NCBI GenBank assembly: GCA_035575095.1
Contig: DATLYF010000131.1
Coordinates: forward strand, 1-20,441
Length of the DNA stretch: 20,441 bases
Direction: 5' to 3'
From: DATLYF01 sp035575095
Lineage (GTDB): Bacteria > Pseudomonadota > Gammaproteobacteria > Competibacterales > Competibacteraceae
Shown here: one piece after another, positions 1 to 6,441 of the stretch
Numbering within the stretch: position 1 is the first letter of the stretch
How the letters are laid out: each line of letters opens with the position of its first letter
The notes under the pieces: generated by a model
What the model was told of the DNA's origin: nothing
Database searches by the model: none
Seen by the model: only the letters and a program-made list of their open reading frames with translations
Program-made: the position numbers and the translations under genes

Positions 1-752
1 TCGCGCCGCCACTGTTCATAGGCCGCGCTGAGCGCCGCGAGCCGGCCGCGCCCGGTCAGCCCCGGTGCCCGGCCGGCGGCGGCGTTGCGCGCGCCCAGCG
101 CCCGCAGGTCGGCGAACAGGCCGTCCAGTCCGGCATAGGTCAGGGTGATGCGCTCGGCGTCCATCACCGGATCGGCCAGATGCGCCCGCAACAGGGCATC
201 GCCCAGGTCATGCATATCGATGAAGCGGTGCACGTGCACGTGGCGCCCGCCGTCGGCTGCGACCCAGCTCTGGCGCAGTTCGGTCAAGGTATCCGGGCCG
301 AAGGTGCTGAACATGAGCAGGCCGCCAGGACGCAGCACGCGGCGGAACTCGGCGAATACCCGCTCCGGTTCATTGCACCAATGCAGCAGCAGATTGGAAA
401 ACAGCAGGTCGATGCTGGCATCGGCCAGCGGCAGGCGCTCGGCGTCGCCGCACACCAGCGGCAGGCGCCGCCACCAGGTGCCGCGGCGGCGCGCCACGGC
501 GAGCATCCCCAAGCTGCGGTCCAGACCGATCACCCGCGCCTTGGGATAGCGCTTGGCCAGGGCCTGGGTGGCCTCGCCGGTGCCGCAGCCCACGTCCAGC
601 ACCGTGGCCGGCACCTGCTTCACCAGCTCCAGCCGCTCCAGCATGCGCGCTGCCACCTCGCGGTCCAGCACCGCGGCTGTATCGTAGCCGCGGGCGGCGC
701 GTTCGAAACCGGCGCATACCCGCGCCGGGTCCAGGTGGAAAGGCTCAGTCAT
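1..752 (-). CDS. bioC: Malonyl-ACP O-methyltransferase BioC (partial, C-terminus off the window)
   Basis: BioC methylates the free carboxyl of malonyl-ACP with S-adenosylmethionine, disguising it so that fatty-acid synthesis can build the pimeloyl moiety of biotin; it is cytosolic. The reading frame is open for 250 codons from the ATG at 752 to the left edge. It shows a class I methyltransferase fold: SAM motif I VLDVGCGTGEATQAL at about residues 49-63, an acidic motif II around VIGLD, and the methyltransferase-11 signatures DLLFSNLLLHWCNEP and FRRVLRPGGLLMFSTFGP. The start is fixed by overlap: the ATG lies in the last codons of bioH (8-base overlap), with AGGA a short distance upstream, so the two are translationally coupled. 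BioC is usually about 250-290 residues, so only a short tail should be missing. Pairing with BioH, which removes the methyl group, makes the assignment firm. Confidence 0.93.
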   Translation of the reverse strand, partial: MTEPFHLDPARVCAGFERAARGYDTAAVLDREVAARMLERLELVKQVPATVLDVGCGTGEATQALAKRYPKARVIGLDRSLGMLAVARRRGTWWRRLPLVCGDAERLPLADASIDLLFSNLLLHWCNEPERVFAEFRRVLRPGGLLMFSTFGPDTLTELRQSWVAADGGRHVHVHRFIDMHDLGDALLRAHLADPVMDAERITLTYAGLDGLFADLRALGARNAAAGRAPGLTGRGRLAALSAAYEQWRR

Positions 753-1545
753 CGAGGAAATCCTGTAGTACCGCCAGACACTCGCCGGCATGGGAGAGGA
801 AAGGCGCGTGGCCGCCGCGCTCCACCACGTGCACCCGCGCCGCCGGCATCAAGGCCGCTGCGGCCGCAGCCGCCGCCGCCGGCACCAGGGCATCGCGCCG
901 GCCCATCAGCCACAGCGTCGGACACCGGATCTCGCCCAGCTGCGGGCGCAGATCGCCGCTCTTGAGCAGCTCGAGCCCCTGGCGCAACGCGCCAGAGTCG
1001 GGTTCGCCGTGGGCGAACAGCCGCGCCGTGAGCCAGCGCAAGGTAGCGGAAGCCCCCTCGCTGCCATGGACCTCCAGAGCGATGAAGCGTTTCAGGGTGG
1101 CGCGGTAATCGGCGGCCAGCTCGGCGCCGAACTGTTCGAGTACCTGCGGGGTCATGGCATGGGGCCAGCCGGTACGGCGCACGAAACAGGGCGAACTGGC
1201 CAGCAGCACCAGCTGCCGCACCTGGTCTGGCCGGTCGGCCGCCAGCTGTTGGGCAATCAGCCCGCCCAGGGACCAGCCTAACCAGTGAGCCGGCCCCGGC
1301 ACCAGCCCGGCCAGACGCGCCGCCAGAGCGGCAAGGTCACCGTCTAGGGGCAAGGCGCGACTGTAGCCATGCCCCGGCAGATCCACCAGGGTCAGGCGGA
1401 AGCGCCGCGCCAACGGCTCTAGCAACGGCTCCCAGATGGCCGAATGCATGCCCCAGCCGTGCAGCAGCACCAGCTCGCTGCTGCCCTGCCCGAGACGCTG
1501 GACGTGCAAGCCGGCCGCGCGCCACAGCGCGTCGTTCGTGTTCAC
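745..1545 (-). CDS. bioH: Pimeloyl-ACP methyl ester esterase BioH
   Basis: BioH hydrolyses the methyl ester of pimeloyl-ACP, ending the BioC-disguised chain-elongation cycle. The 266-residue alpha/beta hydrolase has an oxyanion motif LVLLHGWGMHS near residue 25-35, a nucleophile elbow GWSLGG with Ser92, Asp218 in GRRDALVP and His246 in GGHAPF, giving a complete catalytic triad; length is normal for the family. I chose the GTG at 1545 because AAGGAGATAGA lies just upstream; an in-frame ATG at 1593 would add 16 unconserved-looking residues and bury that ribosome site. A run of nine or ten alanines (about 223-231), encoded by GCG/GCT/GCC codons, follows the catalytic Asp and is a local low-complexity feature. 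The gene overlaps bioC by 8 bases, indicating one operon read leftward from the 109-base gap at 1546-1654. Confidence 0.93.
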   Translation of the reverse strand: MNTNDALWRAAGLHVQRLGQGSSELVLLHGWGMHSAIWEPLLEPLARRFRLTLVDLPGHGYSRALPLDGDLAALAARLAGLVPGPAHWLGWSLGGLIAQQLAADRPDQVRQLVLLASSPCFVRRTGWPHAMTPQVLEQFGAELAADYRATLKRFIALEVHGSEGASATLRWLTARLFAHGEPDSGALRQGLELLKSGDLRPQLGEIRCPTLWLMGRRDALVPAAAAAAAAALMPAARVHVVERGGHAPFLSHAGECLAVLQDFLDD

Positions 1546-1579
1546 TCTATCTCCTTCATGCTGCACCTGCGAAAGAAAA

Positions 1580-1621
1580 TTGACCGGCGTCAATATTGCG
1601 CCGCTGCGCTCCTCTTATGCT
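1580..1621 (+). promoter_or_regulatory. Candidate FNR/Anr-type activator box and class II promoter for the GTPase operon
   Basis: ATTGAC-CGGC-GTCAAT (1579-1594) is a perfect inverted repeat with the CRP/FNR-family core TTGA-N6-TCAA at 1580-1593. Its centre is 1586.5. A -10-like hexamer TATGCT (1616-1621, four of six consensus bases) is centred at 1618.5, exactly 32 bases away, the spacing expected when an FNR-family activator sits at -41.5. No good -35 hexamer is visible, as is usual at such promoters. The predicted start near 1628 precedes the ATG at 1655. No matching -10 exists in the bioH direction, so the site points to the GTPase operon. The sequence match is seen; the regulator and oxygen control are inferred. 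Confidence 0.55.
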
Positions 1622-1654
1622 GCTGCCAGAACAATCAAGAATGAGTCTGAGTCC

Positions 1655-2398
1655 ATGGTCGTCACGGACGCCGCCACTACCTCTGCCCGCCATGCCGCCC
1701 CGGAGCTGCCTCCGGAACCCTGTTTCCGCCGTCCGCTGCCGCATCGCCTAGCCTATGCCGCCGCAGACCAGGACGCCGCGTTGTGCCGCTGGCTGACGGC
1801 CCGTATCCAGCGCCGCCCCGGTGATCTGCTGGCCCACGTGCAACGCCTCTACGCTCTGCTCGCCCAGGGCGACGGTGCAGCCCTGTTCGGTGCCCTGGCC
1901 GATCTGTTCATCGTCCTCGGCGCCCGCGGCCAGGCTCTCAAGCTGCGCCTGCTAGATGATGCCAGCCCGTATCTGAGCGACGCCCAACTCGGTTTTCTCT
2001 TCGACCACCTGGACTATGGCCTGGACGCCACCACCCCTCTGCCCTGGCCGGACAAAGCCTGTCTCAGCGCCGGGCTGCAGGGCGCACGCCGGCTGGTGAC
2101 GCGGCGGACGCCGCCGCGGCCGCAGACCGAACTGCCGCCGCTGCTGCTAGCGCGCGAGCTGCTCGACGGCGGCGACCTGGCCGGTGCCCTGCGGGTGCTG
2201 GAGGATGCACTGCTGAGCCGGCCCGCCGCAGTCGAACTGCAGCGGGAGCTGCTGGAAATCTACCGCCACAGCCGCGATGCGGCCAGCCTGTTGCACCTGG
2301 AAGCGCGCCTGGCAGCGGCTGGCGGCGTCCCGATCCCGGAATGGCACTCGGTACGCGAGTCCCTGGTCGCTGCAAACCGCGAGAATGACCATGCCTGA
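1655..2398 (+). CDS. FimV-like helical (TPR-type) protein, first gene of the GTPase operon
   Basis: This 247-residue protein has no signal peptide or membrane segment and should be cytosolic. Residues about 30-125 are mostly helical, with repeated Ala/Leu heptad-like stretches. Residues about 160-235 read as two helical-repeat units (LLARELLDGGDLAGALRVLE, then ELQRELLEIYRHSRD, ending in a Trp at 230). That order resembles the cytoplasmic C-terminal TPR region of FimV, which in Pseudomonas acts in type IV pilus and polarity signalling; the resemblance is my reading and is not a database hit. The ATG at 1655 has only a weak purine-rich leader (GAATGAG), but upstream in-frame codons run into the bioH-side intergenic region. 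The stop overlaps the start of the next gene, so it belongs to the operon. Likely role: scaffold or adaptor. Confidence 0.7.
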   Translation: MVVTDAATTSARHAAPELPPEPCFRRPLPHRLAYAAADQDAALCRWLTARIQRRPGDLLAHVQRLYALLAQGDGAALFGALADLFIVLGARGQALKLRLLDDASPYLSDAQLGFLFDHLDYGLDATTPLPWPDKACLSAGLQGARRLVTRRTPPRPQTELPPLLLARELLDGGDLAGALRVLEDALLSRPAAVELQRELLEIYRHSRDAASLLHLEARLAAAGGVPIPEWHSVRESLVAANRENDHA

Positions 2399-3548
2399 AC
2401 CGACGACTCCGATACTGCACATCGTTCCCCTGGGCCTGGAGCGCCGACTGCTGGCCATGCTGGAACTGGCCCTGCAGGATACCACCCGCCGCTGGTGCCA
2501 GCTCAGCGACGATGCCAGCGCCGACGTAGCCCTGTTAGACGGCGACGCCCCGGGCGCGCTGGTGCTGTTCGACCAGACCCGCCAGCGCCACCCGCAGCGT
2601 CCTATCGTGGTGCTGTCGGTGCGCGAGGTGCGGCTGAAGCAGGCCATACCGCTCAAGAAGCCGTTCCGCATTGACGAGCTGCTGGCGGTGCTCGAGCGGC
2701 TGCGCCCGCAACGGCCCGGGCAGGCACTGCAGGAATGCGAGCGCCGCGACGTCACTGCCACCCCCTTGCCCGGCGTCCGCACCCGGGTCGCGCCCACGCC
2801 CCACCACACCCAGGACGCTGCCCAGGCCCTGCAGAGCGAGCAACTGCACGAGCTCTGCGGCAATGCCGCCGACGTCGATCTCGGCCATCCGCGCCAAGTG
2901 GCCAGTGTCTGCTACGACCCCGGCCATCATCTGCAGGGCCTGCTGGCGCGCGCCCTGGCAGACGGGCGCCGGCTGGGCCGGGCGGTACGCTTGCAGGTGC
3001 CGGTGGCGAGCCGTACCCTCGAGCTGCTGCCGGCCCAGCGCTTGTATCGCTGCGCCCTCAGCGATCGCCAGTTGCGCGGCATCTGCATCATGCCCTTGCT
3101 CGGTCCGCACCGTTGGGAAGCGCTGTCAGCGCATGAGGCGCAAGCGCTGCTCGAGCTGCCCGACGCCGGGCAACCCCTGGCCAGCCTGGAAACCCTGCTG
3201 TGGAAAGTGGCGCTTTGGACCGCTCGCGGCCGGCTGCCGGTGGGCACCGATCCGCAGCAGCCGATGCGGCTGCGCTTTTGGCCCAATCTGACACGTCTGC
3301 CGCTCACCCCGCATGCATTACGCATCGCCGCGCTGTGGGAGCATGCGCCCGTGTCCCTGGCCGAGACCGTCGCCCGTCTGGCCATCCCGCAGCGTTACGT
3401 GTTCGCCTTCTACAGCGCCTGCCACGCCATCGGCGCAGTGGAGTGCGCCATGGCTGCCGCCAACACCGCCGCTATCACGGCGCCGGTGCCCACTGCCCAC
3501 CGCGGACTGTTGCAAAGGATTCTGAACGTGTTACGAGGAGCGGCCTGA
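2385..3548 (+). CDS. Degenerate receiver domain plus C-terminal winged-helix-like protein
   Basis: The protein is 387 residues from the ATG at 2385 (385 if the ATG at 2391 is used; the GAG purines at 2381-2383 suit the second). Residues about 8-108 look like a CheY-type receiver: a hydrophobic strand ending in Asp52 (VALLDGD), strand PIVVLSVRE with Ser78, and Lys92-Pro93-Phe94 (LKKPF), followed by an amphipathic helix. The first acidic pair and the loop around the phosphorylatable Asp are not canonical, so phosphorylation is uncertain. The middle, about 125-300, is unrecognised. Residues about 307-353 (LTPHALRIAALWEH... to AIGAVE) resemble a small winged-helix repeat found at the end of some gliding or PatA-type regulators. 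Start overlaps the previous gene and its stop shares one base with the GTPase ATG (TGATG), indicating tight coupling. Confidence 0.72.
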   Translation: MTMPEPTTPILHIVPLGLERRLLAMLELALQDTTRRWCQLSDDASADVALLDGDAPGALVLFDQTRQRHPQRPIVVLSVREVRLKQAIPLKKPFRIDELLAVLERLRPQRPGQALQECERRDVTATPLPGVRTRVAPTPHHTQDAAQALQSEQLHELCGNAADVDLGHPRQVASVCYDPGHHLQGLLARALADGRRLGRAVRLQVPVASRTLELLPAQRLYRCALSDRQLRGICIMPLLGPHRWEALSAHEAQALLELPDAGQPLASLETLLWKVALWTARGRLPVGTDPQQPMRLRFWPNLTRLPLTPHALRIAALWEHAPVSLAETVARLAIPQRYVFAFYSACHAIGAVECAMAAANTAAITAPVPTAHRGLLQRILNVLRGAA

Positions 3549-4105
3549 TGACCGCCCGGAAAGCGCCCGTCAACCACCACAAGATCATCTTCACCGGCCC
3601 GGTGGGGGCCGGCAAGACCACGGCGATCGCCGCTATCAGCGACACCCCGCCGCTCTCCACCGACGCCCGCGCCCGCGATATGACCACGGCGCGCAAGGCT
3701 ACCACCACCGTCGCCATGGACTACGGCACGCTGCGCCTCACCGAGGGCGAGCGCCTCCACCTCTACGGCACGCCCGGCCAGGAGCGCTTCAACTTCATGT
3801 GGGATATCCTCAGCGCGGGCGGCCTCGGCCTCATCTTGCTGCTCGACAATACCCGCTCGGCGCCGTTCCAGGACCTGCGGTTCTTCACCCAGGCCTTCGG
3901 CGACTTCATCCGCCGCACCAGCCTGGTGATCGGCATCACCCGCTGCGACCTCAAGCCCACCCCGCTCTTGGACGACTACCGCCAGGAGCTGACCCGGCTC
4001 GGCCTCAGGGCGCCGGTGTTCGAGGTCGACGCGCGCCGGCGCGATGATGTCTCGCTGCTGGTCCAGACCTTGCTTTATCGGCTCGATCCGGGGCTAGCGG
4101 ACTGA
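3548..4105 (+). CDS. MglA-like small GTPase (Ras-type bacterial switch protein)
   Basis: This 185-residue protein is a bacterial Ras-like GTPase, expected to switch between GDP and GTP forms and to be controlled by Roadblock proteins encoded just downstream. Visible motifs: P-loop GPVGAGKTT (17-25), a Thr-rich switch I (TTTVAMDYG, 52-60), the G3 region LYGTPGQERF (72-81) with Gln78, and G4 TRCD (131-134). In G3 the usual Asp of DxxG is Gly74, and G4 replaces the Asn-Lys of NKxD by Thr-Arg; both variants are, to my knowledge, typical of the MglA/conservon/Rup GTPase families, so activity need not be lost. There is no lipidation site or membrane segment. GAGGAG lies 6 bases before the ATG, which overlaps the preceding stop by one base; the stop overlaps the next ATG the same way. 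Subfamily placement is uncertain. Confidence 0.93.
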   Translation: MTARKAPVNHHKIIFTGPVGAGKTTAIAAISDTPPLSTDARARDMTTARKATTTVAMDYGTLRLTEGERLHLYGTPGQERFNFMWDILSAGGLGLILLLDNTRSAPFQDLRFFTQAFGDFIRRTSLVIGITRCDLKPTPLLDDYRQELTRLGLRAPVFEVDARRRDDVSLLVQTLLYRLDPGLAD

Positions 4106-4749
4106 TGTACCAGCTCCTGGCGCCCTCCTATCTGCTGCCGACACCAGCCGGCGCCTATCAGGCCGTGTGCACACCTGCCCCCGGCCCGCTGCGCCGACTG
4201 CTGCTGGCGCTCATGACCGAATCCCGCAGCCAGTGCGGCGCCCCCCTCCGTCTGCGCGCCTGGAGCGGCCTGGATGATGAACAGGCCGCGCTGGAGCTGC
4301 TCTATCGTTTGCAGGAATTGGGCCTAGTGCAGGGCGAAGCACAGTCGCGCACCGCGCCGCAGGGACCGCTGCCGGAGATACTGCCGCCCCTGCTGCGCTT
4401 ATTGTCGAGCGCGGGGCGGGCACTGCTCGCCGACAGTCAGGGCCTCTACGTCGCTACCGCCGGCTTTGCCCACGAAACGGCTGAGGAACTCGCGGCCCTG
4501 GGCGCCGACCTGGCCTCGCTCTACGGCCGCCACCAGGGGCTACTGGCGCGCAACTTGGGGCTACGCCAGCGCGCCTGGGCACTGAGCGATGCCGCCGGCA
4601 ACAGCCAGATCGGCTTCTGGCCGCTCGCGATCGGTGAAACCGAATTCACCCTGGTCATTGCCGAAGCGCCGCAGCTCAACCAACCCGCATTCCGCGATCT
4701 GGTCTGGACGCTGGGCTGCCGCTACGGCCAGGGCCGCCCATCGCTCTGA
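4105..4749 (+). CDS. Winged-helix-like plus divergent roadblock-like protein
   Basis: A 214-residue soluble protein starting in the TGATG overlap with the GTPase stop. Residues about 28-78 are helical and end in ELGLVQGE, the look of a small winged-helix module. Residues about 105-205 follow the roadblock pattern: ALLADSQGLYVATAGF (strand, Asp-x-x-Gly turn, strand, glycine), a long helix about 124-150, then WPLAIGETEFTLVIAE and a final helix. This matches the strand-turn-strand start of the dedicated Roadblock protein in the next gene (VISTDGLMMAAL), though more divergent. If right, the operon encodes two roadblock-type partners for a single GTPase, and this one may be a co-regulator or effector. 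The domain call is inferred from pattern; no close relative is recalled. GC and codon use match the neighbours. Confidence 0.68.
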   Translation: MYQLLAPSYLLPTPAGAYQAVCTPAPGPLRRLLLALMTESRSQCGAPLRLRAWSGLDDEQAALELLYRLQELGLVQGEAQSRTAPQGPLPEILPPLLRLLSSAGRALLADSQGLYVATAGFAHETAEELAALGADLASLYGRHQGLLARNLGLRQRAWALSDAAGNSQIGFWPLAIGETEFTLVIAEAPQLNQPAFRDLVWTLGCRYGQGRPSL

Positions 4750-4798
4750 TCCAGCCTGCCCCACCACCGGTTTGCAATAAATCCTAAGGAACCCTGTT

Positions 4799-5161
4799 AT
4801 GCGAGAAGACATGCTGACCGCCATTTTGAGCGAGCTGAACGGCACCTCCGCCGATATCGAAGCCTCGGCGGTAATCTCCACCGACGGCCTGATGATGGCC
4901 GCGCTGCTGCCGGCTGGCATGGACGAGGATCGCGTGGGCGCGATGAGCGCCGCCATGCTCTCGCTCGGCAACCGCACCGCCACCGAACTCGGGCGCGGCA
5001 CTCTGGAGCAGGTCCTGGTCAAGGGCGGCAAGGGCTATGTGCTCATGACTCACGCCGGCGAGGACGCGGTGGTGTCGGTGCTGGCCAAGCCCAACGCGCG
5101 CCTCGGCCTGATCTTCCTCGACGTCAAGCGCGCCGCCGAAGCCATCAAGAAGCTGCTGTGA
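4799..5161 (+). CDS. Roadblock/LC7 domain protein (MglB-like GTPase regulator)
   Basis: A single-domain 120-residue Roadblock/LC7 protein, the usual size for MglB-type regulators that dimerise and act on a small GTPase (GAP or exchange-promoting activity). It begins with an amphipathic helix (MLTAILSELNGTSADIEAS), then the family-defining strand-turn-strand VISTDGLMMAALLP, a central helix with AMSAAMLSLGNRTATEL, strands around EQVLVKGGKGYVLMTHAG and VVSVLAKPNARLGLIFLD, and a closing lysine-rich helix. The ATG at 4799 has AAGGA 8 bases upstream. A 49-base gap separates it from the previous gene; it is AT-richer but I see no convincing promoter or terminator there, so co-transcription is likely. 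Context with the GTPase two genes upstream supports a cognate pair; which activity it has cannot be read from sequence. Confidence 0.92.
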   Translation: MREDMLTAILSELNGTSADIEASAVISTDGLMMAALLPAGMDEDRVGAMSAAMLSLGNRTATELGRGTLEQVLVKGGKGYVLMTHAGEDAVVSVLAKPNARLGLIFLDVKRAAEAIKKLL

Positions 5162-5195
5162 GCGCACTGCACACTATCCAAAAGGAGCGCAAACC

Positions 5196-5669
5196 ATGTA
5201 CGACATGGACCCCGCCGACATCGTCGGCGCCTACCGCGAGCACGTCCTCCATTACCACGACGGCCGCACCCGGCGGGTGCTGGTGAGCGAGGTGGAAACG
5301 CCCTATCCCGACGGCCGGCTGATCGTCTCCCGCACCGATCCCACGGGCATCATCACCCACGCCAACGAGTCCTTCGTGGAGATGTCCGGCTACCGCCGCG
5401 AGGAGCTGATCGGCCAGCCGCACTGCATCCTGCGCCACCCGGACATGCCGGCGGCGGCCTTCCAGGACCTGTGGCAGACCCTGGCACGGGGCGAGAAGTG
5501 GCACGGCTACGTCAAGAACCTGCGCAAGGATGGCGGCTATTACTGGGTCTACGCCACGGTCATCGCCAACGTCCGCCACGGCCAAGTGGTGGGCTATACC
5601 TCGGTGCGCCGCAAGCCCGCCCGGCGCAAGGTGGAAGAAATGGCGATGCTGTACCGCAGCATGCTGTGA
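5196..5669 (+). CDS. Stand-alone Aer-like PAS domain protein (candidate FAD redox sensor)
   Basis: A 157-residue soluble protein with one PAS domain at about 42-140 and a short C-terminal helix. The domain is strikingly like that of the aerotaxis receptor Aer: LIVSRTDPTGIITHANESF (strand and helix), GYRREELIGQPH, then RHPDMPAAAF with Arg80, His81 and Asp83, then W102 in a glycine-rich turn, VKNLRKDGGYYWV, and a final strand GYTSVRRKPA. As I recall, the equivalent Arg, His and Asp in E. coli Aer are needed for FAD binding, so a flavin cofactor is plausible. Unlike Aer there is no HAMP, membrane anchor or methyl-accepting domain, so output must go to another protein, most simply within this operon. 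AGGAGCG precedes the ATG. The next gene starts 10 bases after the stop. Confidence 0.88.
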   Translation: MYDMDPADIVGAYREHVLHYHDGRTRRVLVSEVETPYPDGRLIVSRTDPTGIITHANESFVEMSGYRREELIGQPHCILRHPDMPAAAFQDLWQTLARGEKWHGYVKNLRKDGGYYWVYATVIANVRHGQVVGYTSVRRKPARRKVEEMAMLYRSML

Positions 5670-5679
5670 GGGAGACCCC

Positions 5680-6441
5680 ATGACCCCACCGATGGCCAGT
5701 TACAACTTCACCGTCAGCCCGGACTTCAACCCCGACAGGCTCTCCGGCTGGTACATCTTCAACACCTGGCTGCAGCGCCAGCTTCAGGACACCCTCCACC
5801 TGGAGCTGTTCCAGGACTTCCCCAGTCTGCACCGAGCGTTGGAGGCCGGCAGCATCGATCTGCTCTACGCCAATCCCTACGACGCTGCCAGTCTGGTGCG
5901 CGAACGCGGCTTTACCCCCCTCGCCCGGGCGCGCGGCAAGCAGGACGAGGGGGTGATCGTGGTGCGCCGGGAACACCCGGCGCAGCGGGTGGAGGAGCTG
6001 CAGCCGGGGCTGCGCATCGCCACCACCGACCATCCGGACATCAACATGATCTGCATGCGCATGCTGGAGCCAGCCGAACTGCACGCCGGCAACGTCGAGC
6101 GCTTGTTGCGCGACAACTACCTCATGGTGGCCAAGTCGCTGCTGCGCGGCGAGGCCGAGGTAGGCTTCATCCTGCAGGAGGCCTACGACGAGTTCTCCAA
6201 GGTGCTACACAGCCAATTGCGCCCACTGGTGGCCAGCCGCATCCGCGACATCCATCATACCCTGCTGGCCGGGCCGCGCCTGGCCCATCGCCGCGCGGAC
6301 TTGCAGAGCGTGCTGCTCAACATGCGCGACGATCCCAAGGGGCCAGGGGTGCTGGAGAGTTTGGGCTTTCAGGGCTGGGAACCGGTCGCGCAGGAGGATA
6401 TGGAGTTCATGATCGACCTGCTGGCTACGCTGGAGGATTGA
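5680..6441 (+). CDS. Cytoplasmic PhnD/phosphonate-binding-type periplasmic-binding-fold protein
   Basis: A 253-residue protein resembling PhnD-type ABC substrate-binding proteins: SGWYIFNTWLQRQL (helix 1), LFQDFPSLHRALEAGSIDLLYANPYDA (about 43-69, matching the family's strand, helix and ligand-loop order with Y-x-x-P-x), GVIVVRREHP, the hinge ELQPGLRIATT, a lobe-two helix, and GEAEVGFILQEAYDEF. It lacks a signal peptide and lipobox (the N-terminus is MTPPMASYNFTVSPD), so it should stay in the cytosol as a ligand sensor, with no transporter genes nearby. The ATG at 5680 follows GAGGGAG at a good distance. It is the last gene of the operon; its 3' end overlaps the convergent bioY by 17 bases. 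The ligand is unknown. Fold recognition is fairly secure; function as a sensor is inference. Confidence 0.78.
   Translation: MTPPMASYNFTVSPDFNPDRLSGWYIFNTWLQRQLQDTLHLELFQDFPSLHRALEAGSIDLLYANPYDAASLVRERGFTPLARARGKQDEGVIVVRREHPAQRVEELQPGLRIATTDHPDINMICMRMLEPAELHAGNVERLLRDNYLMVAKSLLRGEAEVGFILQEAYDEFSKVLHSQLRPLVASRIRDIHHTLLAGPRLAHRRADLQSVLLNMRDDPKGPGVLESLGFQGWEPVAQEDMEFMIDLLATLED

Noticed and set aside
865..895. GCC/GCG-type simple repeat in bioH giving a poly-Ala run
   Set aside because: A local low-complexity stretch after the catalytic Asp; frame and triad remain intact, so neither a satellite nor a defect.
1546..1578. Possible promoter toward bioH
   Set aside because: The leftward strand has TTGACG but no -10 at a proper distance; control of bioHC could not be assigned.
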